DNA of 64,000 bases from Faecalimonas sp. (GCA_029264305.1 JARICA010000020.1:62001-126000); one strand, 5' to 3'; counted from the stretch's first letter, positions 34,977-43,568 are shown. Translations and numbers: made by a program. The notes: generated by a model not told the origin, from the letters alone.

Positions 34977-35428
34977 AAGACACAAATGAAATGAAATTAA
35001 TCTTTGACAGTTGTTCTGCAAACGAAGGGTTTGCAAGGGTTGCAGTAGCATCTTTTATGACCCAGTTAAATCCTACTCTCGAGGAAGTGGCAGATGTGAA
35101 AACAGCGATTTCAGAAGCGGTAACAAATTCAATTATTCATGGGTATGAAAACGAAATAAAGAAAATAGAGATTCGTTGTTTTATAAAAGGGAAAACCATG
35201 TATGTAGAAGTTTGTGATAAAGGAAAAGGAATTGAAAATGTGGAAAAAGCCATGGAACCTTTATTTACCACAAAACCGGAATTGGAACGATCAGGGATGG
35301 GATTTGCCTTTATGGAGGCTTTTATGGACAAAGTGGAAGTTTATTCTGTTGTGGGAGAAGGGACGACAGTAAAGATGGAAAAAACAATTGGAAAAGGAAG
35401 GTCTGCATGGAACACACAATCGCTTTAA
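34973..35428 (+). CDS. spoIIAB: Anti-sigma F factor SpoIIAB
   Basis: SpoIIAB is a GHKL-fold serine kinase and anti-sigma factor: it holds sigma-F and phosphorylates SpoIIAA. The N-box is ISEAVTNSIIHGYEN, the G1 box CDKGKGIENV, and the lid has TTKPELERSGMGFAFMEAF. Two ATGs are possible, at 34967 and 34973. The second gives an ATGA overlap with spoIIAA and 10 nt from AGGAGG, and the first only 4 nt. Its end overlaps sigF by 22 nt. Confidence 0.95.
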   Translation: MKDTNEMKLIFDSCSANEGFARVAVASFMTQLNPTLEEVADVKTAISEAVTNSIIHGYENEIKKIEIRCFIKGKTMYVEVCDKGKGIENVEKAMEPLFTTKPELERSGMGFAFMEAFMDKVEVYSVVGEGTTVKMEKTIGKGRSAWNTQSL

Positions 35429-36120
35429 TCAAACGTTCACACGAAGGAGATGAAAAAGCGAGGACACAGTTAGTGGAGGAAAATGTGGGACTTGTATGGT
35501 GCGTAGTCAAACGTTTTTATGGAAGGGGAACAGAACCAGAAGATTTGTTTCAAATTGGAAGCATAGGATTATTAAAAGCAATTGATAAATTTGATTTATC
35601 TTATGAGGTGAAATTCTCAACTTATGCTGTTCCTATGATTTCAGGTGAAATAAAGAGATTTTTGCGAGACGATGGAATGATAAAAGTGAGTCGCTCATTA
35701 AAAGAATTAGCATATAAGGCTTATTTGGTAAAAGAAGAGATGCAAGAGTGTTTGAATAGAGAACCGACAGTAGAAGAACTTGCAGAAAAATTGAACGTAG
35801 AAAAAGAAGAATTAGCTTTAGCATTGGAATCTAGTGGAGAGGTGGAATCTTTACATAAACCGATTTATCAGAAGGATGGAAATGCGATACAGTTGATGGA
35901 CAAGCTAGAAGAAAAGGAGGGACAAGAAGAGAGGATATTAAATCGCATGTTATTGAAACAATTGTTAGAACAGTTGGAAAAAGAAGAGCGACAATTGATT
36001 TATATGCGATATTTTGCAAACAAAACACAGTCAGAGGTAGGGAAAATATTAGGAATATCCCAAGTACAAGTATCACGATTAGAAAAGAAAATCTTAGGAA
36101 ATTTGAGGGGAAAGATATAG
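35407..36120 (+). CDS. sigF: Sporulation sigma factor F
   Basis: Sigma-F is the first forespore-specific sigma factor. The 237 residues contain region 2 with FYGRGTEPEDLFQIGSIGLL and KFSTYAVPMISGEIKRFLRD. A region 3 part follows with REPTVEELAEKLNV, and a region 4 HTH with NKTQSEVGKILGISQVQVSR. SpoIIAB binds the early part. The start lies within the end of spoIIAB, as in other spoIIA operons. Confidence 0.96.
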   Translation: MEHTIALIKRSHEGDEKARTQLVEENVGLVWCVVKRFYGRGTEPEDLFQIGSIGLLKAIDKFDLSYEVKFSTYAVPMISGEIKRFLRDDGMIKVSRSLKELAYKAYLVKEEMQECLNREPTVEELAEKLNVEKEELALALESSGEVESLHKPIYQKDGNAIQLMDKLEEKEGQEERILNRMLLKQLLEQLEKEERQLIYMRYFANKTQSEVGKILGISQVQVSRLEKKILGNLRGKI

Positions 36121-36135
36121 CAAAAGCATACCTGC

Positions 36136-36164
36136 GTATAATTTTTTTCAAAAAAGCCATACTA
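36136..36164 (+). promoter_or_regulatory. Sigma-G-type forespore promoter before the spoVA operon
   Basis: GTATA (36136-36140) and CATACTA (36158-36164) are spaced by 17 nt. They match the sigma-G consensus GnATR and CATnnTA, about 27 nt before the ORF at 36191. spoVA operons are sigma-G-dependent in the studied spore formers. Confidence 0.65.
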
Positions 36165-36190
36165 ATGCATAGGAAAGTGAGGTGTATTAT

Positions 36191-36346
36191 ATGGAAAAAG
36201 AGAGAAAAAAAGTGCGGGTATGCTTATTTTGTGTTGTATTAATAGCTTTAGCAGTTGGACTTGTTTATTATTTTTCAGATGTAAAGCCAGCAGAGAAAAT
36301 CGATAAGGGAATGCTTATTACAGGGGTGAATCGTCTATGGCGTTAG
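36191..36346 (+). CDS. 51-aa single-pass membrane protein ahead of spoVAA
   Basis: This ORF encodes a basic start (EKERKKVRV), one membrane helix (CLFCVVLIALAVGLVYYF, about 11-28) and a short outer tail KPAEKIDKGMLITGVN. It overlaps spoVAA by 10 nt, so it belongs to the spoVA operon. AAGTGAGGTG lies 5 nt before the ATG, and a sigma-G-like promoter lies before that. I do not recognise the family. Forespore expression is inferred. Confidence 0.6.
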   Translation: MEKERKKVRVCLFCVVLIALAVGLVYYFSDVKPAEKIDKGMLITGVNRLWR

Positions 36347-37002
36347 CAAAAGAAACGGTCTATATAAAAGGAGACCAAAATGTGGAAGTTACGAAAAGAG
36401 AAATCACTCTTGGGGATATTCTTTCTATTGAGTGTGCCAATGTGGAAATGATACCGAAAATAAAAACGTTAAAGCTATTAAAAATACAAGATGATAAAAA
36501 ACACAGATATGTTGTTTCAATTTTGAAAATTATTGAATGTATACACAGACAATATCCGAATGTGGATGTGGAGAATGTGGGGAAAGAAGATATAATTATT
36601 ACTTGTGAAAATAACAAAACGCCAAGTAAATATCTACATTGGATAAAAGTAATTGTTGTTACGATCATTACATTTATTGGGGCAGCGTTTTCCATTATGG
36701 CATTCAATAACGATGTAGAAACAACAAAATTATTTGGACAGATTTACACATTAGTTATGGGAAAGCAAAATAAGGGATTTACCGTGTTGGAACTAATGTA
36801 TTGTGTAGGACTGATTGTAGGAATACTTATTTTCTTCAATCACTTTGGAGGGAAAAGATTTAGTGTGGATCCAACGCCAATGGAGGTGGAAATGAGGTTG
36901 TATGAAAATGATATACAGACGACTTTGATTGAAAACTATTCGCGAAAGGAGAAGGAATTAGATGTGGGGGAAGCAACTTCTGCTAGCACTTATCGGGCTT
37001 AG
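36337..37002 (+). CDS. spoVAA: Stage V sporulation protein AA
   Basis: SpoVAA is part of the forespore inner-membrane machinery that moves Ca-dipicolinate into and out of the spore. The 221 residues have a cytoplasmic N-terminal domain (about 1-95, with VTKREITLGDILSIECANVE) and two membrane helices at about 103-125 and 148-168. FNHFGGKRFSVDPTPMEVEM is a conserved end segment. It overlaps the 51-aa ORF upstream and spoVAB downstream by 41 nt. Confidence 0.92.
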   Translation: MALAKETVYIKGDQNVEVTKREITLGDILSIECANVEMIPKIKTLKLLKIQDDKKHRYVVSILKIIECIHRQYPNVDVENVGKEDIIITCENNKTPSKYLHWIKVIVVTIITFIGAAFSIMAFNNDVETTKLFGQIYTLVMGKQNKGFTVLELMYCVGLIVGILIFFNHFGGKRFSVDPTPMEVEMRLYENDIQTTLIENYSRKEKELDVGEATSASTYRA

Positions 37003-37378
37003 TGCAGGAGTGACAGTAGCAGGCGGATTATTTTCGTTTGTAGTCAGCTTGGGAGTTGTGTCAGATTTTGCTGACAGAACGCATACGGGAAAGCATATTC
37101 GACTATATGAAATGAGTGTTGCACTTGGTGGGATACTTGGAAATATATTCTTTATTTATCAAATTTCATTGCCCTTAGGTATGGGAGCATTAATGCTATT
37201 TGGAATGTTTGCAGGTATTTTTGTTGGGTGTTGGTCGATGGCGTTAGCTGAAATTTTAAATGTATTTCCTATTTTTATTAGGAGAATGAAGGTTTTAAAA
37301 GGAATTCCGTATATTATATTAGGAATAGCGCTTGGAAAAGGAATTGGAGCATGTGTGTTCTTTTTCAAGGGATGGTAG
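36962..37378 (+). CDS. spoVAB: Stage V sporulation protein AB
   Basis: This 138-residue protein is nearly all membrane helices (four or so). It starts WGKQLLLALIGLSAGVTVAG and has LGGILGNIFFIYQI and GCWSMALAEILNVFPIFIRR, as in SpoVAB. It overlaps spoVAA by 41 nt and precedes spoVAC by 12 nt, so it needs the operon transcript. It probably forms part of the dipicolinate channel complex. Confidence 0.9.
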   Translation: MWGKQLLLALIGLSAGVTVAGGLFSFVVSLGVVSDFADRTHTGKHIRLYEMSVALGGILGNIFFIYQISLPLGMGALMLFGMFAGIFVGCWSMALAEILNVFPIFIRRMKVLKGIPYIILGIALGKGIGACVFFFKGW

Positions 37379-37390
37379 AAAGGAAATGCT

Positions 37391-37852
37391 ATGGAAAGAG
37401 AAAAGAAAGAAAAGGCATATGAGCAATATGTTAAAGAAAAAACACCAGTACACAATGTATGGACGAATATGGCAAAAGCTTTTGTGACGGGAGGTACAAT
37501 ATGTGTGATTGGGCAGATGATTTTAAACTATTGTAGTCAACGAGGCTTATCTAAAGAAATAAGTGGTGCATGGACCTCTGTAACGTTGGTATTTTTGAGT
37601 GTTCTTTTGACAGGATTAAATGTATATTACAAAATAGCAAACTGGGGAGGTGCAGGAGCACTTGTACCAATAACAGGATTTGCAAATTCGGTTGCTGCAC
37701 CAGCTATTGAATATAAAAAAGAAGGACAAGTATTCGGTATTGGATGCAAAATTTTTACTATTGCAGGACCGGTTATTTTATATGGCATTGTGACTTCCTG
37801 GGTTTTTGGCATTGTATATTATTTGTTAATTAAATCGGGGGTGACATTATAA
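37391..37852 (+). CDS. spoVAC: Stage V sporulation protein AC
   Basis: SpoVAC is the channel-like component of the SpoVA system and is reported as mechanosensitive in B. subtilis. The 153 residues start with a charged cytoplasmic part and then four membrane helices. NYCSQRGLSKEISGAWTSV and NWGGAGALVPITGFANSVAA are conserved and also mark the related SpoVAE. It ends one base before spoVAD begins. Confidence 0.94.
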   Translation: MEREKKEKAYEQYVKEKTPVHNVWTNMAKAFVTGGTICVIGQMILNYCSQRGLSKEISGAWTSVTLVFLSVLLTGLNVYYKIANWGGAGALVPITGFANSVAAPAIEYKKEGQVFGIGCKIFTIAGPVILYGIVTSWVFGIVYYLLIKSGVTL

Positions 37853-38857
37853 ATGATCAGAGGAAGTCAAAGTATTCAGTTTGAAAAGGCGCCATATTTA
37901 ATCAGCAGTGGTTCTATTGTAGGAAAAAAAGAAGGAGAAGGTCCTATTGGAAATAAATTTGATATCGTTGGAGAAGATGATTTGTTTGGAGAGGAAACAT
38001 GGGAATTAGCTGAGAGTACTATGCAAAAACAAGCATGTCTTTTGGCGTTAAAAAAAGCGGGGGTAACGCCTAAAGAGGTTAGATATTTATATGGGGGAGA
38101 TTTGTTGCGTCAAGGGGTGGCTACAAGTATGGGGACGGAAGAATTGCATATTCCGATGTTCGGATTGTATGGAGCGTGTTCAACATCTGGAGAAGCGCTT
38201 GCATTGGCGTCTATGGCAGTGGCTGGTGGATATGGAGAACTTATGCTTGCTGTGACTTCTAGTCATTTTGGAAGCGCGGAAAAAGAATTCCGTTTTCCTC
38301 TAGGATATGCCAATCAAAGACCATTGTCTGCCCATTGGACCGTGACCGGAAGCGGAGCGTTTCTTGTGGGGACAAGGAAAAGTCATGTGCGGATCACTGG
38401 TGTGACGGTAGGGAAAATTGTGGATTACGGATTAAAAGACTCACAAAATATGGGAGCGTGTATGGCACCAGCCGCGTGTGACACAATTGTACAAAATTTG
38501 AAAGATTTCGGAAGGAATGAAATGGATTACGATAGAATTATTACAGGGGATTTAGGATATGTTGGGCAAAGTATTTTGTTTGATTTAGTGAAAAAACGGG
38601 GGAGAGATATTAGAAATACACATATGGATTGTGGAATGCGTATTTTTGATCAAAAAACACAAGATACACATGCGGGAGGAAGTGGATGTGGATGTGCTGC
38701 TACCACTTTATCTGCGTATATTTTGCCTAAATTAGAGAGTGGAGAATGGAGAAAAGTGTTATTTGTACCAACTGGCGCTTTAATGTCTACGGTAAGCTTT
38801 AATGAAGGAGAAAGTGTTCCGGGGATAGCTCATGGTATTGTGCTAGAACATTGTTAA
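37853..38857 (+). CDS. spoVAD: Stage V sporulation protein AD
   Basis: SpoVAD is a soluble thiolase-fold protein that binds dipicolinic acid on the inner membrane. The 334 residues begin IRGSQSIQFEKAPYLISSGS and contain MFGLYGACSTSGEALALASM at the ancestral thiolase cysteine position. PLSAHWTVTGSGAFLVG and GGSGCGCAATTLSAY complete the pattern. Its start abuts spoVAC, so the two are coupled. Confidence 0.95.
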   Translation: MIRGSQSIQFEKAPYLISSGSIVGKKEGEGPIGNKFDIVGEDDLFGEETWELAESTMQKQACLLALKKAGVTPKEVRYLYGGDLLRQGVATSMGTEELHIPMFGLYGACSTSGEALALASMAVAGGYGELMLAVTSSHFGSAEKEFRFPLGYANQRPLSAHWTVTGSGAFLVGTRKSHVRITGVTVGKIVDYGLKDSQNMGACMAPAACDTIVQNLKDFGRNEMDYDRIITGDLGYVGQSILFDLVKKRGRDIRNTHMDCGMRIFDQKTQDTHAGGSGCGCAATTLSAYILPKLESGEWRKVLFVPTGALMSTVSFNEGESVPGIAHGIVLEHC

Positions 38858-38868
38858 GGAGGAGGAAA

Positions 38869-39225
38869 ATGGATTATATAAATGCATTTTGGGTTGGCGG
38901 ATTGATTTGTGCATTCGTGCAAATTCTATTGGATAGGACAAAACTTATGCCAGGAAGAGTTATGGTACTTCTTGTCTGTTTGGGAGTTATATTAGGTTTT
39001 TTTAATATTTATGAACCTTTTCAAAATTATGCAGGGGCAGGTGCTAGTGTTCCCCTTTTAGGGTTCGGAAATGTTTTGTGGAAAGGGATAAAAGAGGCGA
39101 TTCAGCAGTATGGATTTATTGGAACATTTATGGGAGGATTAAAGGCAGCAGCTGTTGGAACATCCTCTGCATTGATTTTTGGATATGGTGCATCATTGAT
39201 TTTTGAGCCAAAAATGAAAAAATAA
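38869..39225 (+). CDS. spoVAE: Stage V sporulation protein AE
   Basis: This 118-residue membrane protein (three or four helices) starts DYINAFWVGGLICAFVQILL and has NYAGAGASVPLLGFGNVLWK, the shared SpoVAC/SpoVAE motif. A TTG at 38851 is in frame, but it lies before AAGGAGGAGG, so the ATG at 38869 is the start. It is the last gene of the operon, and no spoVAF follows. Confidence 0.93.
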   Translation: MDYINAFWVGGLICAFVQILLDRTKLMPGRVMVLLVCLGVILGFFNIYEPFQNYAGAGASVPLLGFGNVLWKGIKEAIQQYGFIGTFMGGLKAAAVGTSSALIFGYGASLIFEPKMKK

Positions 39226-39311
39226 GTTGTTTTTGCTAGAAGATAATGTTATGGTAAAAAGGACGCAAGAAAATGAAAAAGTTAATAGTTGACTTTTTGA
39301 GGAGGAAATTA

Positions 39312-40946
39312 ATGAGTTACACAGACATTATTATCCCTTTTGCAGGTGGATTGGGAATGTTTATTTACGGTATGCAGATCATGGCTCAGGGACTGGAAAA
39401 TGCAGCTGGAAATAAGATGAAATCATTGTTAGAAGTACTAACGAAGAACAAATTTTTTGGAGTATTGCTTGGAGCGTTGATTACGGCAGTGATCCAAAGT
39501 TCATCGGCAACTACAGTTATGGTTGTCGGATTTGTAAATGCGGGAATTATGAATTTAGGACAAGCTATGGGAGTTATTATGGGTGCTAATATTGGTACGA
39601 CAGTAACAGGATGGCTTGTTTCCAGTGTAGAATGGGCAAAGATGTTAAGCCCGACAACACTTGCACCGATTGCAATTATTGTTGGTGTAATTATTATGCT
39701 TACAGGCAAAAGACATTCGTCTAAAGAAGTAGCAAGTATTATTATTGGATTTGGTATTTTATTTGTCGGTATTTCGACTATGTCATTAGCGGTTTCGCCA
39801 TTGAAAGATTCTCCAGCATTTTGTGAGATTTTCGTTACATTAGGAAAGAATCCAATTCTTGGTATTCTTGCAGGAACAGCCGTGACAGCAATTATTCAAA
39901 GTTCATCCGCTTCTGTAGGGATTTTACAGAGTCTTGCAGCAGCAGGACTTGTTCCAATGAGTGCAGCAATTTATATTATTATGGGACAGAATATCGGTAC
40001 TTGCGTAACAGCAATGTTATCAAGTGTTGGTGCTAAAAAGAATGCAAAAACAGCAGCTCTTATGCATTTATTGTTCAATGTAATTGGAACGATTTTATTT
40101 AGTGTTGTAGCAATTCTCTTCTTTACGGTTATCAATCCAGTTATGGGAGAAGGAATGATTACACAGACAGAGATTAGTACAGTACACACAATTTTCAATA
40201 TCGGAACAACAGTATTATTGTTCCCAGCATCAAATTTAATTATTAAATTGGCTAAGAAAATCGGTCGTGTAGATGAAACAGCACAAGAAGATTCTGCAGT
40301 TCTTCTTGATGATAGAATGTTAGAGACACCAAGCATTGCTTTACAATCTACAATTACAGAAGTAAATCGTATGGGACATATTGTTATGGATTCTTTAGAG
40401 AAAGCTAAGACGGTGTTATTTACATTGAGTAATGATGATATTCAGGCATTGAAAGAAGAAGAAAGCACAGTAGATAAATTAACTGCCGGAATTACAACAT
40501 ATGCCATTAAGATTTCTTCTTTGCAAGTAAGTGAAAAAGAACATCAAGAAGTAGCACACTTGTTGCAGATTGTATCTGATATAGAACGAATTAGTGATTA
40601 TTGTGAAAATATATCTGAATTTGCAGAAACATTGAAAGAAAAGAAATTGAAATTTTCTGATATGGGTACAGAAGGAATTAAAGAGATGCTTGATGTCTGT
40701 GTGCAAAGTTACGAGTATGCACTAGAAGCGTTTGAAGAAAATAGCCGAGAGAAAGCATTCAAAGTTATTGAAAAAGAAAGACAAACAGATCAACTTGAAC
40801 TTATGTTACGTACAAAACATATTAAGCGTTTGGCAAATAATGAATGTAATGCTGAAGCAGGAATTGTATTTCTAGATACACTTGTCTGTTTAGAAAGAAT
40901 TTCAGACCATGCGAGAAATATTGCAGAAGAATTAATGGAAAGATAA
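39312..40946 (+). CDS. Na/Pi cotransporter family protein with PhoU domain
   Basis: This 544-residue membrane protein imports phosphate with sodium, or regulates phosphate flux. The N-terminal transport part has two inverted repeats with the QSSSAT motif: VIQSSSATTVMVVGF and IIQSSSASVGILQSL. The C-terminal part (about 350-544) is a PhoU-like helical bundle. An ATG at 39273 is in frame, but GGAGG is placed 6 nt before the ATG at 39312. A terminator follows. It belongs to the phosphate theme of the pst operon at 45 kb but is separate from it. Confidence 0.93.
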   Translation: MSYTDIIIPFAGGLGMFIYGMQIMAQGLENAAGNKMKSLLEVLTKNKFFGVLLGALITAVIQSSSATTVMVVGFVNAGIMNLGQAMGVIMGANIGTTVTGWLVSSVEWAKMLSPTTLAPIAIIVGVIIMLTGKRHSSKEVASIIIGFGILFVGISTMSLAVSPLKDSPAFCEIFVTLGKNPILGILAGTAVTAIIQSSSASVGILQSLAAAGLVPMSAAIYIIMGQNIGTCVTAMLSSVGAKKNAKTAALMHLLFNVIGTILFSVVAILFFTVINPVMGEGMITQTEISTVHTIFNIGTTVLLFPASNLIIKLAKKIGRVDETAQEDSAVLLDDRMLETPSIALQSTITEVNRMGHIVMDSLEKAKTVLFTLSNDDIQALKEEESTVDKLTAGITTYAIKISSLQVSEKEHQEVAHLLQIVSDIERISDYCENISEFAETLKEKKLKFSDMGTEGIKEMLDVCVQSYEYALEAFEENSREKAFKVIEKERQTDQLELMLRTKHIKRLANNECNAEAGIVFLDTLVCLERISDHARNIAEELMER

Positions 40947-40947
40947 A

Positions 40948-40992
40948 AAAGAGTACCCTAATGACATAGAATAGTTATTGGGGTACTTTTAC
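40948..40992 (+). terminator. Terminator after the Na/Pi cotransporter
   Basis: AGTACCCTAATGAC (from 40952) pairs with GTTATTGGGGTACT (to 40987), with two imperfect pairs, and T-rich sequence follows. Confidence 0.8.
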
Positions 40993-41047
40993 TTTAATAG
41001 ATTTCATAAATTATTGGTTTGTAAGTGAATAGGAATAGGAGAATATA

Positions 41048-41524
41048 ATGAATACAACTAAACGAGCAATCTTTACCATACTTGTGGCCTTTTGGATGGG
41101 ATTAATCTTTTGGTTTTCTGCACAACCGGCAGTAGAATCAGCTAAAATGAGTCACTCGATTGGAATGGCGGTAGGGAATGTATTGGTACCAGATTTTGGA
41201 TCACTTTCAAAACAAGAACAGGAGAAGATAGCAGAAAAGATAGATTATCCAATTAGAAAAGTTGCGCATGCTACGGAATATGCTGTTCTTGGTGGATTAT
41301 TAGTACTGATGTATGGAAGTTATGGTATTATTGGGAAGAAAGGAATGGCATATGGGATTTTAACCGGAGTGGCATATGCGATGACAGATGAAATCCATCA
41401 GTTGTTTGTTCTAGGAAGAAGTTGTCAAGTAACAGATGTACTAATTGATAGTACAGGAGTTATTTTTGGAAGTATCATTGGTATATTGATTTATATTTGT
41501 GCAGTTAGACAGAGGAGTAGGTAA
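41048..41524 (+). CDS. VanZ-family membrane protein
   Basis: This 158-residue protein has four membrane helices. FWFSAQPAVESAKMSHSIG, IRKVAHATEYAVLGGLL and TDEIHQLFVLGRSCQVTDVL are typical VanZ motifs. VanZ proteins are linked with low-level teicoplanin tolerance, but most members have no known role. It is alone in its transcript, and its stop lies inside a perfect palindrome shared with the next, convergent gene. Confidence 0.9.
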   Translation: MNTTKRAIFTILVAFWMGLIFWFSAQPAVESAKMSHSIGMAVGNVLVPDFGSLSKQEQEKIAEKIDYPIRKVAHATEYAVLGGLLVLMYGSYGIIGKKGMAYGILTGVAYAMTDEIHQLFVLGRSCQVTDVLIDSTGVIFGSIIGILIYICAVRQRSR

Positions 41525-41538
41525 TTACCTACTCCTCT
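41511..41538. repeat. Perfect 28-bp palindrome at convergent gene ends
   Basis: AGAGGAGTAGGTAA (41511-41524) is exactly complementary to TTACCTACTCCTCT (41525-41538). It spans the VanZ stop codon and the stop of the convergent 87-aa gene. There is no long T-run, so it may act as a bidirectional hairpin stop or a 3'-end protector. Confidence 0.8.
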
Positions 41539-41792
41539 ATAACGTGTATTTCCAGATAGTCAAAATCAATAGAATCCATAAAATTATCTTGATAAAATCT
41601 TGCTTTATCATGTTTTTTAAATTCTGCAATGGTAGACTCTAACCAAATTGGTTTACTTAAATCAAATGTATAACAGATTTCATCTAGCGCATGAAAAATT
41701 TTATGTGTTCTTGTATCGTTGGAATCGTCACAAATTACAGTATCTTGAATCATCCGATTCTCTTTAAATAGTTTTCCCCAAAGACGAAACAT
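41529..41792 (-). CDS. Hypothetical protein, 87 aa
   Basis: I do not recognise this protein. It starts FRLWGKLFKENRMIQDTVIC and contains THKIFHALDEICYTFDLSKP, IWLESTIAEFKKHDKARF and DSIDFDYLEIHVIEE. It is soluble and acidic, with no membrane segment. GGAGGAATAA lies before its ATG, and an extended -10 (TGGTATAAT) on the minus strand lies about 35 nt further up, so it is probably expressed alone. Confidence 0.7.
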   Translation of the reverse strand: MFRLWGKLFKENRMIQDTVICDDSNDTRTHKIFHALDEICYTFDLSKPIWLESTIAEFKKHDKARFYQDNFMDSIDFDYLEIHVIEE

Positions 41793-41826
41793 ATTTATTC
41801 CTCCATTTATCTGTATGATAAAAAGG

Positions 41827-41873
41827 ATTATACCATTTCAAGACTTGTTTTTCTAGTATAGATGATGTATTAA
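41827..41873. promoter_or_regulatory. Divergent promoters between the 87-aa gene and the PTS IIC gene
   Basis: On the minus strand TGG-TATAAT (41835-41827) is an extended -10. On the plus strand TTGTTT (41845-41850), 17 nt, TATTAA (41868-41873) faces the PTS IIC gene. Confidence 0.5.
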
Positions 41874-41904
41874 TATAAAGGGAAAGAACGGAGAGGAGAA
41901 CAGA

Positions 41905-42969
41905 ATGAACTGGTTAAAGAAAATATTAGATAAAATTTTTATTGATGGCTTAAGCGGGATGGCGCAAGGATTATTTGCTACTCTGATTGTAGGAACAATT
42001 GTTCAACAGATTGGAAAACTTGTTGGAGGAGATGTTGGAAATTATATTTTTCTTGTAGGAAAAGTTGCAGCAGGTTTTACCGGAGCAGGAATTGGAGTTG
42101 GAGTTGCACATCGTTTTCAAGAAAGTTCTCTTGTTGTAGTTTCGGCAGCAGTGTCAGGGATGATAGGTGGATATGCAAGTAGTCTTCTAGCTGGAACACT
42201 TGTATCTGGAAATGAAGTAATATTAGCAGGTCCGGGAGAACCACTAGGTGCATTTATTGCAGCGTTTATCGGTATTCAAGCAGGACATTTAATTACAGGT
42301 AAAACAAAGATAGATATTTTACTTACGCCTATTGTAACAATTGGTGTGGGAGCAACTACGGGAATTTTGGTAGGACCATCTATTTCTAAATTTATGATGA
42401 GTTTAGGCAATATGATTAATTGGGGAACAGAACAACAACCACTACTCATGGGGGTGGTAGTATCTGTTTTGATGGGAATGGCATTGACTTTACCGATTAG
42501 TTCAGCGGCGTTAGGAGTTATTTTGAATTTATCTGGATTGGCAGCCGGGGCAGCAACAATCGGTTGTTGTTGTAACATGATTGGGTTTGCAGTAGCAAGT
42601 TTTCGAGAAAATAAGGTGGGAGGACTTCTAGCACAGGGAATAGGAACTTCTATGTTGCAAGTACCTAATATTGTGAGAAATCCATTGATATGGTTGCCTG
42701 CCATTTTATCTAGCGCCATTTTGGGACCAGTTGGTACAATTTTATTGAAGATGACAAACAATGCAACAGGAGCTGGAATGGGAACAGCAGGACTTGTTGG
42801 ACAGATTATGACGTGGCAGACGATGACAACGGTAGAGTCTTCCACAATGGTAATGATTAAAATTGTTGTTATGCATATTTTATTACCAGCGATTGTTACA
42901 GTATGCATTTCTGAATTTATGCGAAAAAAGAGATGGATTAAAGAGGGAGATATGAAATTGGATTTATAG
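41905..42969 (+). CDS. PTS IIC-like membrane protein (PfoR type)
   Basis: This 354-residue protein has about nine or ten membrane helices rich in glycine. It is of the PTS_EIIC_2 family, whose first member PfoR was described as a regulator of perfringolysin. Segments include FTGAGIGVGVAHRFQESSLV, AGPGEPLGAFIAAFIGIQAG and ATIGCCCNMIGFAVASF. No IIA or IIB gene lies nearby, so sugar import is not supported. It is 14 nt upstream of cobO, which suggests one transcript. Confidence 0.85.
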   Translation: MNWLKKILDKIFIDGLSGMAQGLFATLIVGTIVQQIGKLVGGDVGNYIFLVGKVAAGFTGAGIGVGVAHRFQESSLVVVSAAVSGMIGGYASSLLAGTLVSGNEVILAGPGEPLGAFIAAFIGIQAGHLITGKTKIDILLTPIVTIGVGATTGILVGPSISKFMMSLGNMINWGTEQQPLLMGVVVSVLMGMALTLPISSAALGVILNLSGLAAGAATIGCCCNMIGFAVASFRENKVGGLLAQGIGTSMLQVPNIVRNPLIWLPAILSSAILGPVGTILLKMTNNATGAGMGTAGLVGQIMTWQTMTTVESSTMVMIKIVVMHILLPAIVTVCISEFMRKKRWIKEGDMKLDL

Positions 42970-42983
42970 AAAGGAAGAAGATT

Positions 42984-43505
42984 ATGCAGACAGGACTTAT
43001 TCATATTTATTATGGGGACGGCAAGGGAAAAACAACAGCAGCTGTAGGACAGGCAGTTCGAGCAGCGGGATATGGATACAAAGTGTTGTTTTATCAATTT
43101 ATGAAAGATAATAGTTCTAGCGAACGAAAGAATTTAGAAGCATTACCAAACATCACTTGCATAAAAGGGCAAGAACAGGTTAAGTTCACTTTTCAGATGA
43201 ATGAAGATGAGAAAGAAGAGATGCGAAAGCATTACAAAGAAGAACTAGAGATGTTAAGTGAAAAATCAGAAGAATATGATCTGCTTATACTAGATGAAGC
43301 GGTCTGTGCTGTAGGAGCAGGAATGTTACAGGAAGAAGATTTACTTACTTTCTTAAAAAATAAATGTGCACACGTAGAAATTGTTTTGACAGGACATATG
43401 ATTACGGAAAGTCTTTTGGAAGTAGCAGATTATGTAACGGAGATGAAAAAGGTAAAGCATCCATTTGATCAAGGAATCGGAGCAAGAAAGGGAATTGAGA
43501 TGTAG
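42984..43505 (+). CDS. Cob(I)alamin adenosyltransferase, CobO type
   Basis: This 173-residue P-loop enzyme attaches the adenosyl group of ATP to cobalamin or corrinoid. The P-loop is YYGDGKGKTTAAVGQAVRAA (near 9), LLILDEAVCAVGAGML has the Walker B, and IVLTGHMITESLLEVADYVT completes the family pattern. The usual C-terminal segment (KHPFDQGIGARKGIEM) is present. No other cobalamin genes are in the window. It follows the PfoR-type gene closely. Confidence 0.92.
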   Translation: MQTGLIHIYYGDGKGKTTAAVGQAVRAAGYGYKVLFYQFMKDNSSSERKNLEALPNITCIKGQEQVKFTFQMNEDEKEEMRKHYKEELEMLSEKSEEYDLLILDEAVCAVGAGMLQEEDLLTFLKNKCAHVEIVLTGHMITESLLEVADYVTEMKKVKHPFDQGIGARKGIEM

Positions 43506-43539
43506 GTGCTTTAGCAAATATTAAATAAATGTGAACTCT

Positions 43540-43568
43540 ATGACAGAAAATACATAGTATGATATACT
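43540..43568 (+). promoter_or_regulatory. Promoter of the alarmone synthetase gene
   Basis: ATGACA (43540-43545), a 17-nt spacer and TATACT (43563-43568) lie 42 nt before the GTG start. Confidence 0.6.

Noticed and set aside
39273..39311. Upstream ATG of the Na/Pi cotransporter
   Set aside because: The ATG at 39312 has GGAGG at the correct distance, and the extra 13 residues lie before the family N-terminus.
42276..43097. Long minus-strand ORF (273 aa) opposite the PTS IIC gene
   Set aside because: It mirrors a well supported membrane protein, has low-complexity Ile/Pro-rich content and no ribosome site. It is a shadow frame.
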